Assembly: GCA_910584165.1 (NCBI GenBank) | Contig: CAJTZU010000002.1 | Span: 62,001 to 126,000 of the forward strand | DNA: 64,000 bases | Reading direction: 5' to 3' | Origin: an uncultured Bacilli bacterium | GTDB lineage: Bacteria; Bacillota_I; Bacilli_A; RF39; UBA660 | In this document: one piece after another, positions 43,841-54,021 of the stretch | How positions within the stretch are numbered: position 1 is the first letter of the stretch | Layout of the letters: every line of letters starts with the position of its first letter | The notes under the pieces: model-generated | What the model was told of the DNA's origin: nothing | The model's input: the letters and a program-made list of their open reading frames with translations, nothing else | The model's database searches: none | Position numbers and translations under genes: made by a program

Positions 43841-46800
43841 TTATAATTTTAAAGATTCCTTTAAAATCTTTAGTAAATCCATTAAATAATAAATATAATG
43901 TTTATCTAGGTTTACCGTATCTAATGTAATAATTAGTTCCTTATTTTTCATACCAAAGCGGAATTTACGAGTTAAGGAACAAACACGTAGGAATAACTCG
44001 TCTCCATTTACTTTTTCCGTTAATTCTCTTGGTATATGAACTTCAATAAAATTCTTTGTCTGAACAATTCTGTTGATAGATAATTCTTTCGCTTTATTTT
44101 CAAACAATTCTTCACGCATATAAATTAAAATATCTTCACTTAAAGTACCAAATCTATCTTCTAATTCTTGCTTGATTCTTTCAAAATCTTCTTCATTTTG
44201 AATCTTATTAATCATCTTATGAATTTCTATTTTCAAATCCTCTTCAGCAACATAATCATCATCAATAGAGGTAGCAACTTCTAATAATGGTTGTTCTGCT
44301 ACAGACTCCTCTTCTTCCACCTTTTTGCCCTTTAATTTATTTACTTCGTCATTAAGCATTCGAATAAATAATTCTACCCCCACAGAATCTACAAATCCTG
44401 CTTGTTCACTACCTAAAATATCCCCTGCTCCACGAATCGATAAATCTCTCATCGCAATACTAAAGCCACTACCTAATTCGGTAAATTCCTTAATAACACT
44501 TAGTCTTTTTGTTGCTATGTCAGATAATACTTTTCCTTTATTATACATGAGATAACAGTAAGCAATTTTATTACTTCTGCCTACTCTACCACGAATTTGA
44601 TATAGCTGAGATAAGCCAAATCTATCCGCATCTATAATAATTAACGTATTAACGCTTGGAATATCAATACCAGTTTCAATAATGGTTGTACAAAGAAGAA
44701 TATCATACTCTCTTTCCATAAAATGAATCATAACATCTTCTAATTCTTTCTTATCCATTTGACCATGAGCACATACAATTCTTGCTTCTGGTACTAAAGA
44801 CGCAATCTCTCTAGCTTTAGTTTCCATATCATCAATATGATTATAAAGAATAAATACTTGACCATTACGAGCCATTTCTTTATAAATAGCGTCCTTAATA
44901 ATCTGCTTATTTTCTTCTAATACATAAGTTTGAACAGGATACCTATTCGTTGGTGGAGTCTCAATTAAAGATAGACTTCTAACCCCTGTCATAGACATTT
45001 GAAGAGTTCTTGGAATTGGGGTTGCTGAAAGCGTTAAAACATCAATATTCGCCTTATATTGCTTAATTTTCTCTTTATGTTTCACGCCAAACCTTTGCTC
45101 TTCATCTATAACTAAAAGTCCTAAATTCTTAAACTCAATATCTTCACTTAAAATTCTATGGGTACCAATTAATAAATCTACTTTTCCCTCTTTTAATCTC
45201 TCCAATACTTGTTTTTGTTTTTTAGGAGTTACAAAACGATTTAATAACTCTATTTCTACGGGAAAATTCTTAAATCTATCCATAGCATTATGATAATGTT
45301 GACTTGATAAAATAGTCGTAGGACAAAGAAAGGCTACTTGCTTTCCAGATAATATGGCTTTAAAAATAGCACGAAAGGCAACTTCTGTTTTTCCATATCC
45401 TACATCTCCGCATAATAATCTATCCATAGGATGCGTGCTTTCCATATCTTTTTTTATTTCTTCAATAACCCTTAATTGGTCGACTGTCTCATCATAAATA
45501 AACTCTTTTTCAAATTGAATTTGTTCTTCCTCATCTTTTTGAAAAGCAAATCCTACTGTACTTTCCCTTAATGCATATAACTGTAGTAAATCCGCAGCAA
45601 TACTTTCTATCTTATTCTTTACTCTTAACTTTGTTTTTTGCCATTCTACGCCACCTAATTTGTTTAATTTAGGGGCTACGCCATCGGATGTCGAATACTT
45701 ACTGATGAGTTCTAATTTCTCAACTGGAATATATAATTTATCTCCTGCTTTATATTCCAACATCAAATAGTCTTTTTTTAATCCATTCTTCATCAATGTC
45801 TTAATACCACAGTATCTACCAATACCATGGACATTATGAACAATATAATCTCCTATTTCTAATTTATTAATATCACGAACCTTACTACCCATCTTAAAGT
45901 TTGTTTTATAAGCATTACTAGATTCTTTTTGATTAAATATTTCTTTTTCACTAATAACAACATATTTTTTATAAATATATCCTTCTGATATTTTTACTAA
46001 AATAATATTAATTTTATTTTCAAAGATTTCATTTTCGTTGGTTAAAATGATTTTGTCATTTTCTAAATAATCTATTAATTTATTTGCTAAATACCTGCTA
46101 CCTAAACAAATAACAACTGTATTTTTATCTTTTAAATATTGATTTAATCGTTTATTAATTTCAGCTGCATTTCCTTTAAAATTCTCAACTGGATAAGATT
46201 CATACTTTTCTACTTTTTTAGCTGTTTTTACTTCATTATCAAAATTAATAAGATAAAGAACATATGCAGGTACAGTAAAAGGAAACATATATGTGGTAGA
46301 AGCTGGTTCTTCATTATTTTTCTTATATTCTTCTACTTCTTCAAAGAGAATAGTAGCACTCGCTTCTATAGACTGATAATCATTGAAGACTACTAATGGA
46401 TTATCTACGTATTCCCATAAATGAGCAGGAGTTATATAATTTGGTAAGTTCTTCTGCTTCTCCTCTATTTCTAAAGGCTTACCAATTAAAAACTCTGTAT
46501 TAGGGGAAATAGAAACTTCCTTTTTAGGTACAATTGTCAATTGCGTTTCTACATTAAACTCACGAATACTTTCAATTGTATCTCCCCAATATTCAATACG
46601 AATCGGATTATCTGCACCTATTGGGAAAATATCAATAACATATCCACGAACAGCTATTTCTCCTGTCTTATTAACTAAAGTTTCTCTTGTATAACCAATA
46701 GAAAACAATTTATCTACAAGACTTTTAACAGCATAATCTTCATTTACTTTTAATGTAATATAACTATCTTTATAAATCTCTTTAGGAGGTAAAAAGCGGA

Positions 46801-47134
46801 GGTATCCCATTAAATTTGTTACAATAATACATTTTTCTTCTGTTATTTTTTTTAACGTTTCTAATCTAGATATTTTTAATTCTGGAGAGATTGCTAAAGC
46901 CTCGCTCGTTAAAAAATCATCCATTGGAAAGAAATAAACTGACTTTGTGTAATTTAGGAACTTTTGATAATAAAGATTTGCTTCGTATAAAGAAGAGCAC
47001 ACGAAAAGAACAGATTGCTCTTTACTTTCAAACTGTTTCGTAATATATTGTACTTTTAATTCTGGTGTTAAACCAGTAATACTGTCTTTTTCCTTTAAGA
47101 CTTCTTCTTTTGTAAATATAGAAAACATGCTCAT
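43841..47134 (-). CDS. mfd: Transcription-repair coupling factor Mfd
   Basis: A 1097-residue DNA translocase that removes stalled RNA polymerase and recruits UvrA. The order is a UvrB-like N-terminal region, an RNA polymerase-interacting domain (about 455-530, with GDYIVHNVHGIGRY), the RecG-like helicase domain (Walker A GDVGYGKTE, DEEQRFGV, SATPIPRT, QIRGRVGRS) and the C-terminal TRCF domain. The ATG at 47134 is strongly supported by AAGGAGG; the upstream frame starting at 47173 is not used. It ends the long housekeeping run beginning at tadA. Confidence 0.96.
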   Translation of the reverse strand: MSMFSIFTKEEVLKEKDSITGLTPELKVQYITKQFESKEQSVLFVCSSLYEANLYYQKFLNYTKSVYFFPMDDFLTSEALAISPELKISRLETLKKITEEKCIIVTNLMGYLRFLPPKEIYKDSYITLKVNEDYAVKSLVDKLFSIGYTRETLVNKTGEIAVRGYVIDIFPIGADNPIRIEYWGDTIESIREFNVETQLTIVPKKEVSISPNTEFLIGKPLEIEEKQKNLPNYITPAHLWEYVDNPLVVFNDYQSIEASATILFEEVEEYKKNNEEPASTTYMFPFTVPAYVLYLINFDNEVKTAKKVEKYESYPVENFKGNAAEINKRLNQYLKDKNTVVICLGSRYLANKLIDYLENDKIILTNENEIFENKINIILVKISEGYIYKKYVVISEKEIFNQKESSNAYKTNFKMGSKVRDINKLEIGDYIVHNVHGIGRYCGIKTLMKNGLKKDYLMLEYKAGDKLYIPVEKLELISKYSTSDGVAPKLNKLGGVEWQKTKLRVKNKIESIAADLLQLYALRESTVGFAFQKDEEEQIQFEKEFIYDETVDQLRVIEEIKKDMESTHPMDRLLCGDVGYGKTEVAFRAIFKAILSGKQVAFLCPTTILSSQHYHNAMDRFKNFPVEIELLNRFVTPKKQKQVLERLKEGKVDLLIGTHRILSEDIEFKNLGLLVIDEEQRFGVKHKEKIKQYKANIDVLTLSATPIPRTLQMSMTGVRSLSLIETPPTNRYPVQTYVLEENKQIIKDAIYKEMARNGQVFILYNHIDDMETKAREIASLVPEARIVCAHGQMDKKELEDVMIHFMEREYDILLCTTIIETGIDIPSVNTLIIIDADRFGLSQLYQIRGRVGRSNKIAYCYLMYNKGKVLSDIATKRLSVIKEFTELGSGFSIAMRDLSIRGAGDILGSEQAGFVDSVGVELFIRMLNDEVNKLKGKKVEEEESVAEQPLLEVATSIDDDYVAEEDLKIEIHKMINKIQNEEDFERIKQELEDRFGTLSEDILIYMREELFENKAKELSINRIVQTKNFIEVHIPRELTEKVNGDELFLRVCSLTRKFRFGMKNKELIITLDTVNLDKHYIYYLMDLLKILKESLKL

Positions 47135-47155
47135 AAGTTCCTCCTTAAACGCCAA

Positions 47156-47175
47156 AAATGATAAATTTATCATTT
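47156..47175. promoter_or_regulatory. Palindrome at the pth-mfd junction
   Basis: A perfect 20-base AT-rich palindrome spanning the pth stop, followed on the minus strand by a short T run. It may be a weak partial terminator or an mRNA processing site. Confidence 0.35.
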
Positions 47176-47730
47176 ACCATTATATTTATTCATTAAATTC
47201 TCAAATGTCATTTTTGGATAATCTTTAAAAATATCTACTATTTTATCTAAAGTTTTATCCATAAGATTTTTCTCTTCCCCAGAGAAATGACCTAGTACAT
47301 AATCTTTAGTATCTCTTGTTTTATCATTAGAGATTCCAAATTTAATACGTTTATATTCCTTAGTTTGTAAGTGTTGCTCAATATTTTTAATACCATTATG
47401 ACCACCACTACTACCCTGATACCTTAATCTATAAGTTCCTACACTCGTATCTAAATCATCATAAATGATTAGGATGTCAGATATTGGTATTTTAAAGAAC
47501 TGAACATAATCTTTAATCACTTCTCCTGATAAATTCATATATTTCTGAGGTTTTAAAAGAATATATTTTTCTCCTTCATAATACCCTTCTGCATAAATTC
47601 CTTGAAATTTCTCTTTTTGAAATTCAACATTTAAAAATTTAGCAATTCTATCCAAAGCCATAAATCCTACATTATGTCTTGTATTTTCATATTCTTTACC
47701 AGGATTACCTAAACCTACTATTAATTTCAT
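47170..47730 (-). CDS. pth: Peptidyl-tRNA hydrolase
   Basis: A 186-residue Pth that releases peptides from peptidyl-tRNA. The N-terminal VGLGNPGKEYENTRHNVGF carries catalytic His19, and the region DDLDTSVGTYRLRYQGSSGGHNG carries the base-binding and catalytic Asp. The length is normal. It overlaps rsmI by four bases (ATGA type) and is followed by mfd. In Bacillus (spoVC) the same neighbours occur. Confidence 0.95.
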   Translation of the reverse strand: MKLIVGLGNPGKEYENTRHNVGFMALDRIAKFLNVEFQKEKFQGIYAEGYYEGEKYILLKPQKYMNLSGEVIKDYVQFFKIPISDILIIYDDLDTSVGTYRLRYQGSSGGHNGIKNIEQHLQTKEYKRIKFGISNDKTRDTKDYVLGHFSGEEKNLMDKTLDKIVDIFKDYPKMTFENLMNKYNGK

Positions 47731-48578
47731 TTAGTACCTCCTACTTTTAAGTACTCCTCATAAACTTCACTTTTTTTCATATTACGCTCTTTTGCGACTT
47801 GTTTCATCGCATCCATCTTACTCATTCCATCTTCTAAATAGAGATTAACATGTTCAATAAGTGATAAATTAGAAAAATCTTCATTTTCTTTATTTCCCTC
47901 AACTACCAACACCATCTCCCCTTTTAAATCAAGGGATTGATTGAGAAAAGTGGAAATCGTTCCACGATAAATTTCTTCGTATTTTTTTGTTATTTCCCGG
48001 GAAATAGTCATTTTTCTATTATTTCCCAAAACTTTTGAGAGACTTTCTAAAGTCTCTTGTAAACGGTGCGGAGCCTCATAAAAAATCATCGTTGCTTTTT
48101 CATTTTTTAAAGCTTCTAATTCTTTTTCTCTTTTAGATTCCTTACTATTTAAAAAACCATAAAATAAAAATGGCATAGGCGCTAAACCTGACATAATAAG
48201 AGCAGGTATTAATGCTGTTGCACCTGGCAAGCCAACGACATTATACCCTTCTTCTATAACATATCGAGCAAGTTCATATCCAGGATCACTAATAACAGGT
48301 GTTCCCCTATCACTTACTAAACCAACACTTTTTCCTTGTTTTAAATACTCTAATACCTTTTCATGATTATGAGTTTCATTATGCTCATGATTCGGAATCA
48401 ACTTCTTTTTTAATCCTAAATAATTTAAAAATAGACCTGTTTCACGTGTATCTTCACAAAAAACAACTTCTACTTCCTCTAATACTTTGACTGTCCTGTA
48501 AGTAATATCATCCATATTTCCAATAGGAGTTGGTATTAAATAAAGGGTTGGACTACCATCATAACTTTTCTGTGACAT
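47727..48578 (-). CDS. rsmI: 16S rRNA 2'-O-ribose C1402 methyltransferase RsmI
   Basis: A 283-residue methyltransferase of the tetrapyrrole-methylase fold. Motifs are PTPIGNMDDITYR, CEDTRETG, VSDRGTPVISDPG and GLPGATALIPAL. The ATG at 48578 follows AGAGGTGA; the upstream TTG is not used. It lies between the trmN6-like gene and pth, like yabC-type genes in other Firmicutes. Confidence 0.95.
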   Translation of the reverse strand: MSQKSYDGSPTLYLIPTPIGNMDDITYRTVKVLEEVEVVFCEDTRETGLFLNYLGLKKKLIPNHEHNETHNHEKVLEYLKQGKSVGLVSDRGTPVISDPGYELARYVIEEGYNVVGLPGATALIPALIMSGLAPMPFLFYGFLNSKESKREKELEALKNEKATMIFYEAPHRLQETLESLSKVLGNNRKMTISREITKKYEEIYRGTISTFLNQSLDLKGEMVLVVEGNKENEDFSNLSLIEHVNLYLEDGMSKMDAMKQVAKERNMKKSEVYEEYLKVGGTK

Positions 48579-48588
48579 AAAATCACCT

Positions 48589-49314
48589 CTAATTCTCTTC
48601 AAAAAACTTTTTTACTTCTTCTGTATATTCTCCATCTTTCGTATGACTATACAAAGGATTCAATACTTTAAGACCAGTTTTTCCTAATTTTCTTCCTTCA
48701 ATTAATAAAATATTGGCTTCTTCATCTGGATGGGGATAAACAAACTGTATTCTTTTAGGTTCTATATGATATTTTCTCATCAATTCTAAGATTTCTACTA
48801 AACGCTCTGGTCTATGGACAATTCCTAAAACACCATTAAAAGTAAGAAGTCTACTACTAATTTGCATTAATTGTTCTAAATTCAAATATACTTCATGCCT
48901 TGCGATGGTTTTATAAGTACTTTCATTTACATTAGAATCCTCCTTATATTTAAAATAAGGAGGATTACAAGTAATAATATCAAATGAGTTATCTTTAAAA
49001 GTTTTGGATACTTCGTTGATATCTCCTTCCATAATTTCTATTCTATCTTCTAAATGATTACAACTAACAGAATCGATAGCTAGAGAAGCTACTTCAGATT
49101 GTAGCTCAACTCCTATGATAGAAGCACCTGTTTTTGTAGATAAAATAAGGGGTATTGGAGCATTTCCACATCCAATATCTAATATCTTTTTAGCTTTCTT
49201 TGAAATTGTAATAAAATTCGGTAATAATACCGAATCTAACGAAAAATGAAACATACTTGTATCTTGATAAATATATAGGTCTTTATACCCTAATAAGTAG
49301 TTTTTAACCTTCAT
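48589..49314 (-). CDS. tRNA1(Val) N6-adenine methyltransferase-like (YabB)
   Basis: A 241-residue SAM-dependent methyltransferase of the TrmN6/YabB group. The SAM site is DIGCGNAPIPL (about 44-54), and the N6-adenine catalytic motif is CNPPYF (about 114-119). It overlaps ricT by 11 bases. The target is inferred from the family. Confidence 0.9.
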   Translation of the reverse strand: MKVKNYLLGYKDLYIYQDTSMFHFSLDSVLLPNFITISKKAKKILDIGCGNAPIPLILSTKTGASIIGVELQSEVASLAIDSVSCNHLEDRIEIMEGDINEVSKTFKDNSFDIITCNPPYFKYKEDSNVNESTYKTIARHEVYLNLEQLMQISSRLLTFNGVLGIVHRPERLVEILELMRKYHIEPKRIQFVYPHPDEEANILLIEGRKLGKTGLKVLNPLYSHTKDGEYTEEVKKFFEEN

Positions 49315-50098
49315 TCTTCTCTTTTTCCAATTCTACAATTCCAACGTCAGGAATATTTACACGATAAGTACCTTTTAAAATATCAATACTAATTACTTTT
49401 CCTTCCCCTTGTTCTGTTTGGACTTTCTTTCCTACTTTAGGCATACCTTGACGTAAGTCTTTATAACATTCATCCTCATATTTTAAGCAACATAAAAGTC
49501 TTCCACACACCCCATTGATTTTCGTTGGATTTAAAGCAATATTTTGATTTTTAGCCATATTGATAGAAACAGAATCAAAGTCTGATAAATACTTTGCACA
49601 ACAAAGAGGTCTTCCACAACTTCCATAGCCACCTACTTCTTTGGCTTTATCACGAACACCAATTTGTCTTAATTCTATTCTAGTTTTATAGATAGTCGCT
49701 AAATCCTTAGCTAAAGAACGGAAGTCAACTCTTTCATCAGCCATAAAACGGAAGAACAATTGAGATCTATCTAATGTATAACTAGCATCAATAATATACA
49801 TCTTTAATTTGTATTTATCAATTAAATCTCTACATTTTTTCAATGCCTTTTTAGCGTCTTCCCTATTCTTTTCGTTTTTCTTTAAATCTTTATCTGTAGC
49901 TTTCCTAATAATTCTAGAAAGTGCTGATTTTAATTTTTCATCTTCCATTTCAAATGGTTCTGTTGCAATATAGCCTAATTGTTCTCCTCTTTCTGTTTCT
50001 ACGACAACAGGTTCTTTTAAAGTATATTCTTCATCTCCTGGAGAAAAGTGATAAACCTTACCATTTTCTTTATAATTTACACCAATTACACGAATCAC
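49304..50098 (-). CDS. ricT: RicT (YaaT), PSP1-domain protein
   Basis: A 264-residue protein with a PSP1 domain and many Cys residues in GSCGRPLCCAKYL and NGVCGRLLCCLKYE. In Bacillus RicT forms an Fe-S complex with RicA and RicF that stimulates RNase Y cleavage and affects sporulation, competence and biofilm. All six motif Cys are retained. It follows holB with one-base overlap. The presence of a comK-like gene nearby makes its regulatory role relevant. Confidence 0.93.
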   Translation of the reverse strand: MIRVIGVNYKENGKVYHFSPGDEEYTLKEPVVVETERGEQLGYIATEPFEMEDEKLKSALSRIIRKATDKDLKKNEKNREDAKKALKKCRDLIDKYKLKMYIIDASYTLDRSQLFFRFMADERVDFRSLAKDLATIYKTRIELRQIGVRDKAKEVGGYGSCGRPLCCAKYLSDFDSVSINMAKNQNIALNPTKINGVCGRLLCCLKYEDECYKDLRQGMPKVGKKVQTEQGEGKVISIDILKGTYRVNIPDVGIVELEKEKNEG

Positions 50099-51063
50099 TA
50101 TTTCACCTCCATTAAATCTATTACTAGCTTGTCCATTAACATGGTAGCATTTACATTAAATTTTATCTTTTCACTGAGTTCTAAAAGTATCTCTAATTTC
50201 TTACAAATAAATAAGGTAGAATTGCTCTCAGATATTTTGTGTATATCATCCGCATACTCTTTAAAAAACTCTAAATCTTTTCCTAATAAGTGGTTCAAAA
50301 CATCTTTATAATACAGTATAAACCACTGAAAAACAAGATATAACATTTTCTTATCATTAAACTTTTCTAGAAACGGCTTATTTTTATATATAATCGCCTG
50401 GTAACCGTTTTTTTCAAAAAAATTGATATATTCTACCATAGAGGCTATTTTCTCCTCTGTATCGTCGTTATTTAAGAAATTATCAATTTCTTCTTGATTG
50501 TGAAAAGAATAATAAGCTAGTCTTGTTTTTGTATCTAAATTTTCATTTTTTAGTCTATTCTCTTTTTTTAAAGATAATACCTGACAACGTGAAACAATCG
50601 TATTCATTACCTGATAAGCATTATCCACTAAAAGAATAGCAGTTATACCTGGTACTGGTTCTTCTAAAAATTTTAAAATAGAATTGGCAGAGGATGTATT
50701 TAATTTATCTGCCCCATCAATAATATAGATTTTTTGATTACCTACTAAAGCTTTTCTATTAAATTCTTGTTGTAGTTCCTCTAACTGCTCTTTCTTAATC
50801 CATTGCCCATCTGGATGAATCATTTTTATTTCTAGAAAGTTACCATCATCAATTACCTTACATTGATTGCATCCATTACACTTTTCCACATTTGTATAAT
50901 GATGTGGGCATAATAAGTATTTTGCAAAAGATAATGCGAAATCGTATCCTTTCGAATACCCATTTAATTCTACTAGGTAAGCATGAGTTACAGTATTCTT
51001 TTTAATAGCATTTAATAATGTTTGATAAATGATTGGCTGTTCTTGTTTATATTCGTCTAACAT
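50098..51063 (-). CDS. holB: DNA polymerase III delta' subunit HolB
   Basis: A 321-residue clamp-loader delta' subunit. As expected, no Walker A is present. Zinc-binding Cys residues lie in YLLCPHHYTNVEKCNGCNQC (about 50-69). The sensor region has SANSILKFLEEP and IVSRCQ. It works with DnaX to load the beta clamp. tmk, which is next to holB in many Firmicutes, is missing, and BofA and RecR genes precede it directly. Confidence 0.93.
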   Translation of the reverse strand: MLDEYKQEQPIIYQTLLNAIKKNTVTHAYLVELNGYSKGYDFALSFAKYLLCPHHYTNVEKCNGCNQCKVIDDGNFLEIKMIHPDGQWIKKEQLEELQQEFNRKALVGNQKIYIIDGADKLNTSSANSILKFLEEPVPGITAILLVDNAYQVMNTIVSRCQVLSLKKENRLKNENLDTKTRLAYYSFHNQEEIDNFLNNDDTEEKIASMVEYINFFEKNGYQAIIYKNKPFLEKFNDKKMLYLVFQWFILYYKDVLNHLLGKDLEFFKEYADDIHKISESNSTLFICKKLEILLELSEKIKFNVNATMLMDKLVIDLMEVK

Positions 51064-51079
51064 ACTTACCTCCTACTAA

Positions 51080-51265
51080 CTAATAAATATAAATTAATAT
51101 TAAAACCATAGAAATTAATGCTGGTACTCCTAAGATAGCAACAGAAAGTACTGTGATTGCATTAATAGGAATCATTAAATTTAATGGTTGTACTAATAAA
51201 TTATATCCATAAAGCAAAAAAGAACTAATAATGATTTTTCGAATCCATTTCAACAATTTCTTCAT
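51080..51265 (-). CDS. bofA: BofA, sigma-K processing inhibitor
   Basis: A 61-residue protein with two membrane helices and the BofA motif IPINAITVLSVAILGVPA. BofA inhibits the SpoIVFB protease in the outer forespore membrane until pro-sigma-K is needed. The ATG at 51265 is chosen as the upstream GTG is part of AGGTGA. It lies directly after recR, as in Bacillus. Confidence 0.9.
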   Translation of the reverse strand: MKKLLKWIRKIIISSFLLYGYNLLVQPLNLMIPINAITVLSVAILGVPALISMVLILIYIY

Positions 51266-51309
51266 ACATTTCACCTAATAAAATGTATTCAAATAAGGAT
51301 TATTAAGAA

Positions 51310-51918
51310 CTAATCATCATTAGATATTTTTTTTCTATTTTCTAGCGCTAATTCAAGGGTTAAAGAATCTACATAATCCATATCTGCACCAAGTGGTACA
51401 CCATGAGCTATTTTAGATACTAAAATATTAGATTTATCTAAAATCTTAGAAATATAAAGAGATGTAGTTTCTCCTTCTACACTTGGTTTGAGTGCTAGAA
51501 TTACTTCTTCTATATTTTCTTCTTTTATACGATTAACCATTTCTGGAATATGGATATCCTCTGGATTAATTCCTTCCAAAGGAGATATCAATCCATCTAT
51601 TACATGGTAATAACCATGAAATGTTCCAAGTTTTTCAAATAACATAATATTCTTAGGACTTTCCACTACACATAATAATTTTTTATCCCTAGAATCATCC
51701 TTACAGATTTCACATAAGTCATCTTCTGCTAAATTATTACACCTAGAACACTTCTTAATTTTAGTTTTAGTATTTTTTAAAGACTCTGCAAATACATTTA
51801 TCGTCTCTTCTTCAAAGTTTAAAGTAGAAAGCGCTAAACGCTCCGCAGTCTTTTCCCCTATTCCTGGTAGTTTCTGAAAACATTCAATTAAATTTTGAAT
51901 TGTCGTTGGATATTTCAT
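51310..51918 (-). CDS. recR: Recombination protein RecR
   Basis: A 202-residue recombination mediator that binds DNA with RecO and RecF. It has the helix-hairpin-helix QKLPGIGEKTAERLAL, the Cys4 zinc site CSRCNNLAEDDLCEIC (57-72), and the Toprim domain LCVVESPKNI. It overlaps ybaB by one base. Confidence 0.96.
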   Translation of the reverse strand: MKYPTTIQNLIECFQKLPGIGEKTAERLALSTLNFEEETINVFAESLKNTKTKIKKCSRCNNLAEDDLCEICKDDSRDKKLLCVVESPKNIMLFEKLGTFHGYYHVIDGLISPLEGINPEDIHIPEMVNRIKEENIEEVILALKPSVEGETTSLYISKILDKSNILVSKIAHGVPLGADMDYVDSLTLELALENRKKISNDD

Positions 51919-52214
51919 TAGAATAATCCTGGCATACCTTTCGTATAAGCACCCATTTTTTCTTCTACTACCTTATTAACTTGTTTCATGGCATCATTCA
52001 TGGCTACCATAATCATATCTTGTAACATTTCAATATCCTCTTTATCTAAAGATTCTGCTTCAATATTTACAGATAATAATTCTTTCTGTCCATTCATCGT
52101 TACTGTTACTAAAGAAGACTTTCCTTCAAACACCATTTCATCTATTTGTTTTTGTGTCTCCATCATATCTCTCTGTAATTTTTGTGCTTGTTTCATCATA
52201 GCTTGCATATTCAT
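51918..52214 (-). CDS. YbaB/EbfC nucleoid-associated protein
   Basis: A 98-residue DNA-binding protein of the YbaB/EbfC family, with the QKLQRDMMETQKQIDEM helix and the SVNIEAESL segment. It forms tweezer-like dimers and binds DNA without strong sequence choice. Its position between dnaX and recR is the classic one. Confidence 0.95.
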   Translation of the reverse strand: MNMQAMMKQAQKLQRDMMETQKQIDEMVFEGKSSLVTVTMNGQKELLSVNIEAESLDKEDIEMLQDMIMVAMNDAMKQVNKVVEEKMGAYTKGMPGLF

Positions 52215-52229
52215 ATTTATTCCTTCTTT

Positions 52230-53969
52230 CTATTCATACTCTACTATGTTTTCAAACAATTCATCAATAATATTTGTCTTATGTACACAAATATTTTCTT
52301 GCTCAAAAACTTTGTGGATATCCACTGTTTCCTCTTGAAATACATACTGATTCTTCTTAGCATTAAATTCTTTTTTTATTGTATCCCATTCCGCTTCATC
52401 TACTGCTATCATATGATATTCATCATGTAGATACTCAGAAAATATCTTTTCAAAAGATAATATTTCTAAATTAAAAGCTTCTGCCATTAAACTAGTTTTA
52501 TAAACAAATATCATATACTTTTCACTAATAGCTTTTAATTCTCCATCAAATAGCAAAGATATTAATTTACTATAATCTGGATTCATCAATAATTCTTTTA
52601 ATTCTTCTAATTTTTCTTTAAACAGGTTTCTATTTTTTTGAGATACAGAAACTAAAGCATTATTAATTCTAACTTTTTTTATTTCTTCTAAGCTATTTCT
52701 AGCTTCTTCTGATAGCGAAGAAGAAACATCAATTTCCTTCTTTTTTGGTTTCATTTCTATTTCTACAACAGATTCTTCCATTACTGGCATATCAATTGGA
52801 GCATTTACTGCTTTTACAGTTTCCACTTTACTTTCGTTTTGTTTGATTTCTGTTTTCAGTTGACTGACAGATTTAACAGATTGTTGTACCACTACTACAG
52901 ATTCTGGTTCATCAACCATTTTTATAATTTCAATCTCTAACAATATCTTATTATTGCTGGAATTTTTCATATTTCCAATTAATTCTGACAAAGAATGAAT
53001 ATAATTATAAATTTGACTATTTGTTATCTTTTGTTTGATAGTTTCATAATATTCTTCTTTTTCTTCAAAATATTCTGGAACATTACTATATAGAATGATA
53101 TTTTTTAATTCATCAATTAATTCTTGAGTAATTTTTACAATATTTCTACCTTGTTCTTCATATGCTTCAATTTTTTCTAATAAAGAAACCATATCTTTTT
53201 CTAAAATACAACTAATAAAGGAGCGAATTTCTTCCTTATCAACTGTACCATTAATATCATGCACATCTTGTAAGGTAATAGTATCACTAGAATAAGATAC
53301 CGCTTGATCTAGCATACCGATAGAGTCCCTAAGTCCGCCATCTGCTAAAACAGCAATCTCATTTAAGGCCTCATCAGTAATATCAATAGATTCAATATTC
53401 GCTATATGCCTTAACCTACTTACAATATTTTTATTACTAATCTTTTTAAAATCAAATTTTTGACAACGAGATAATATCGTTCTTGGTATCTTATGGGGCT
53501 CTGTTGTTGCAAATATAAAAATAATATGTGCGGGTGGTTCTTCTAATGTTTTTAATAAAGCATTGAAGGCTTGTGTTGTAAGCATATGTACTTCATCAAT
53601 GATGTAAATCTTATATTTACTATTTGATGGAACTAGTCCTACTTTATTGCGAATTTCCCTTATTTCATCTACCCCATTATTAGATGCGGCATCTATTTCT
53701 ATAACATCAATATTTTGATTGTTATTTATTTGAGTACAAGAAACACATTCTTCACAAGGATTTAAATTTTCTAAATGTTCACAATTTAAAATTTTAGCAT
53801 AAATCTTTGCAATACTTGTCTTTCCAGTACCTCTAGGGCCAGTAAATAGATAAGCATGGCTTACTTTATTGTTGCTGATTGCATTAGATAAAGTCTTAAT
53901 AATAACTTCTTGCCCTACTACATCATCAAAGTTTTTAGGTCGATACTTTCGATATAAAGCTTGATACAT
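52230..53969 (-). CDS. dnaX: DNA polymerase III gamma/tau subunit DnaX
   Basis: A 579-residue clamp-loader ATPase. Walker A is GPRGTGKT (44-51), the zinc Cys are 63, 72, 75 and 78, and Walker B DEVH is at 125-128, with SRC sensor 1 later. The C-terminal half (about 370-579) is a charged linker plus the tau-like domain that binds polymerase. No programmed frameshift heptamer of the A6G type was looked for systematically. A promoter sits in the end of tadA. Confidence 0.95.
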   Translation of the reverse strand: MYQALYRKYRPKNFDDVVGQEVIIKTLSNAISNNKVSHAYLFTGPRGTGKTSIAKIYAKILNCEHLENLNPCEECVSCTQINNNQNIDVIEIDAASNNGVDEIREIRNKVGLVPSNSKYKIYIIDEVHMLTTQAFNALLKTLEEPPAHIIFIFATTEPHKIPRTILSRCQKFDFKKISNKNIVSRLRHIANIESIDITDEALNEIAVLADGGLRDSIGMLDQAVSYSSDTITLQDVHDINGTVDKEEIRSFISCILEKDMVSLLEKIEAYEEQGRNIVKITQELIDELKNIILYSNVPEYFEEKEEYYETIKQKITNSQIYNYIHSLSELIGNMKNSSNNKILLEIEIIKMVDEPESVVVVQQSVKSVSQLKTEIKQNESKVETVKAVNAPIDMPVMEESVVEIEMKPKKKEIDVSSSLSEEARNSLEEIKKVRINNALVSVSQKNRNLFKEKLEELKELLMNPDYSKLISLLFDGELKAISEKYMIFVYKTSLMAEAFNLEILSFEKIFSEYLHDEYHMIAVDEAEWDTIKKEFNAKKNQYVFQEETVDIHKVFEQENICVHKTNIIDELFENIVEYE

Positions 53970-53992
53970 TTTCCACCTTCTTTGCTGTCTTT

Positions 53993-54021
53993 ATTATACA
54001 CTTTTTAAGTTAGAATTTAAA
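53993..54021 (-). promoter_or_regulatory. Candidate promoter of dnaX within tadA
   Basis: On the minus strand TTTAAA (54016-54021), 17-base spacer, TATAAT (53993-53998). It overlaps the tadA stop, 24 bases before dnaX. Confidence 0.55.

Noticed and set aside
48438..48453. Third parS-like site (13 of 16 bases)
   Set aside because: It encodes the conserved EDTRET motif of RsmI, so the likeness is explained by coding; it lacks the second half-site match.
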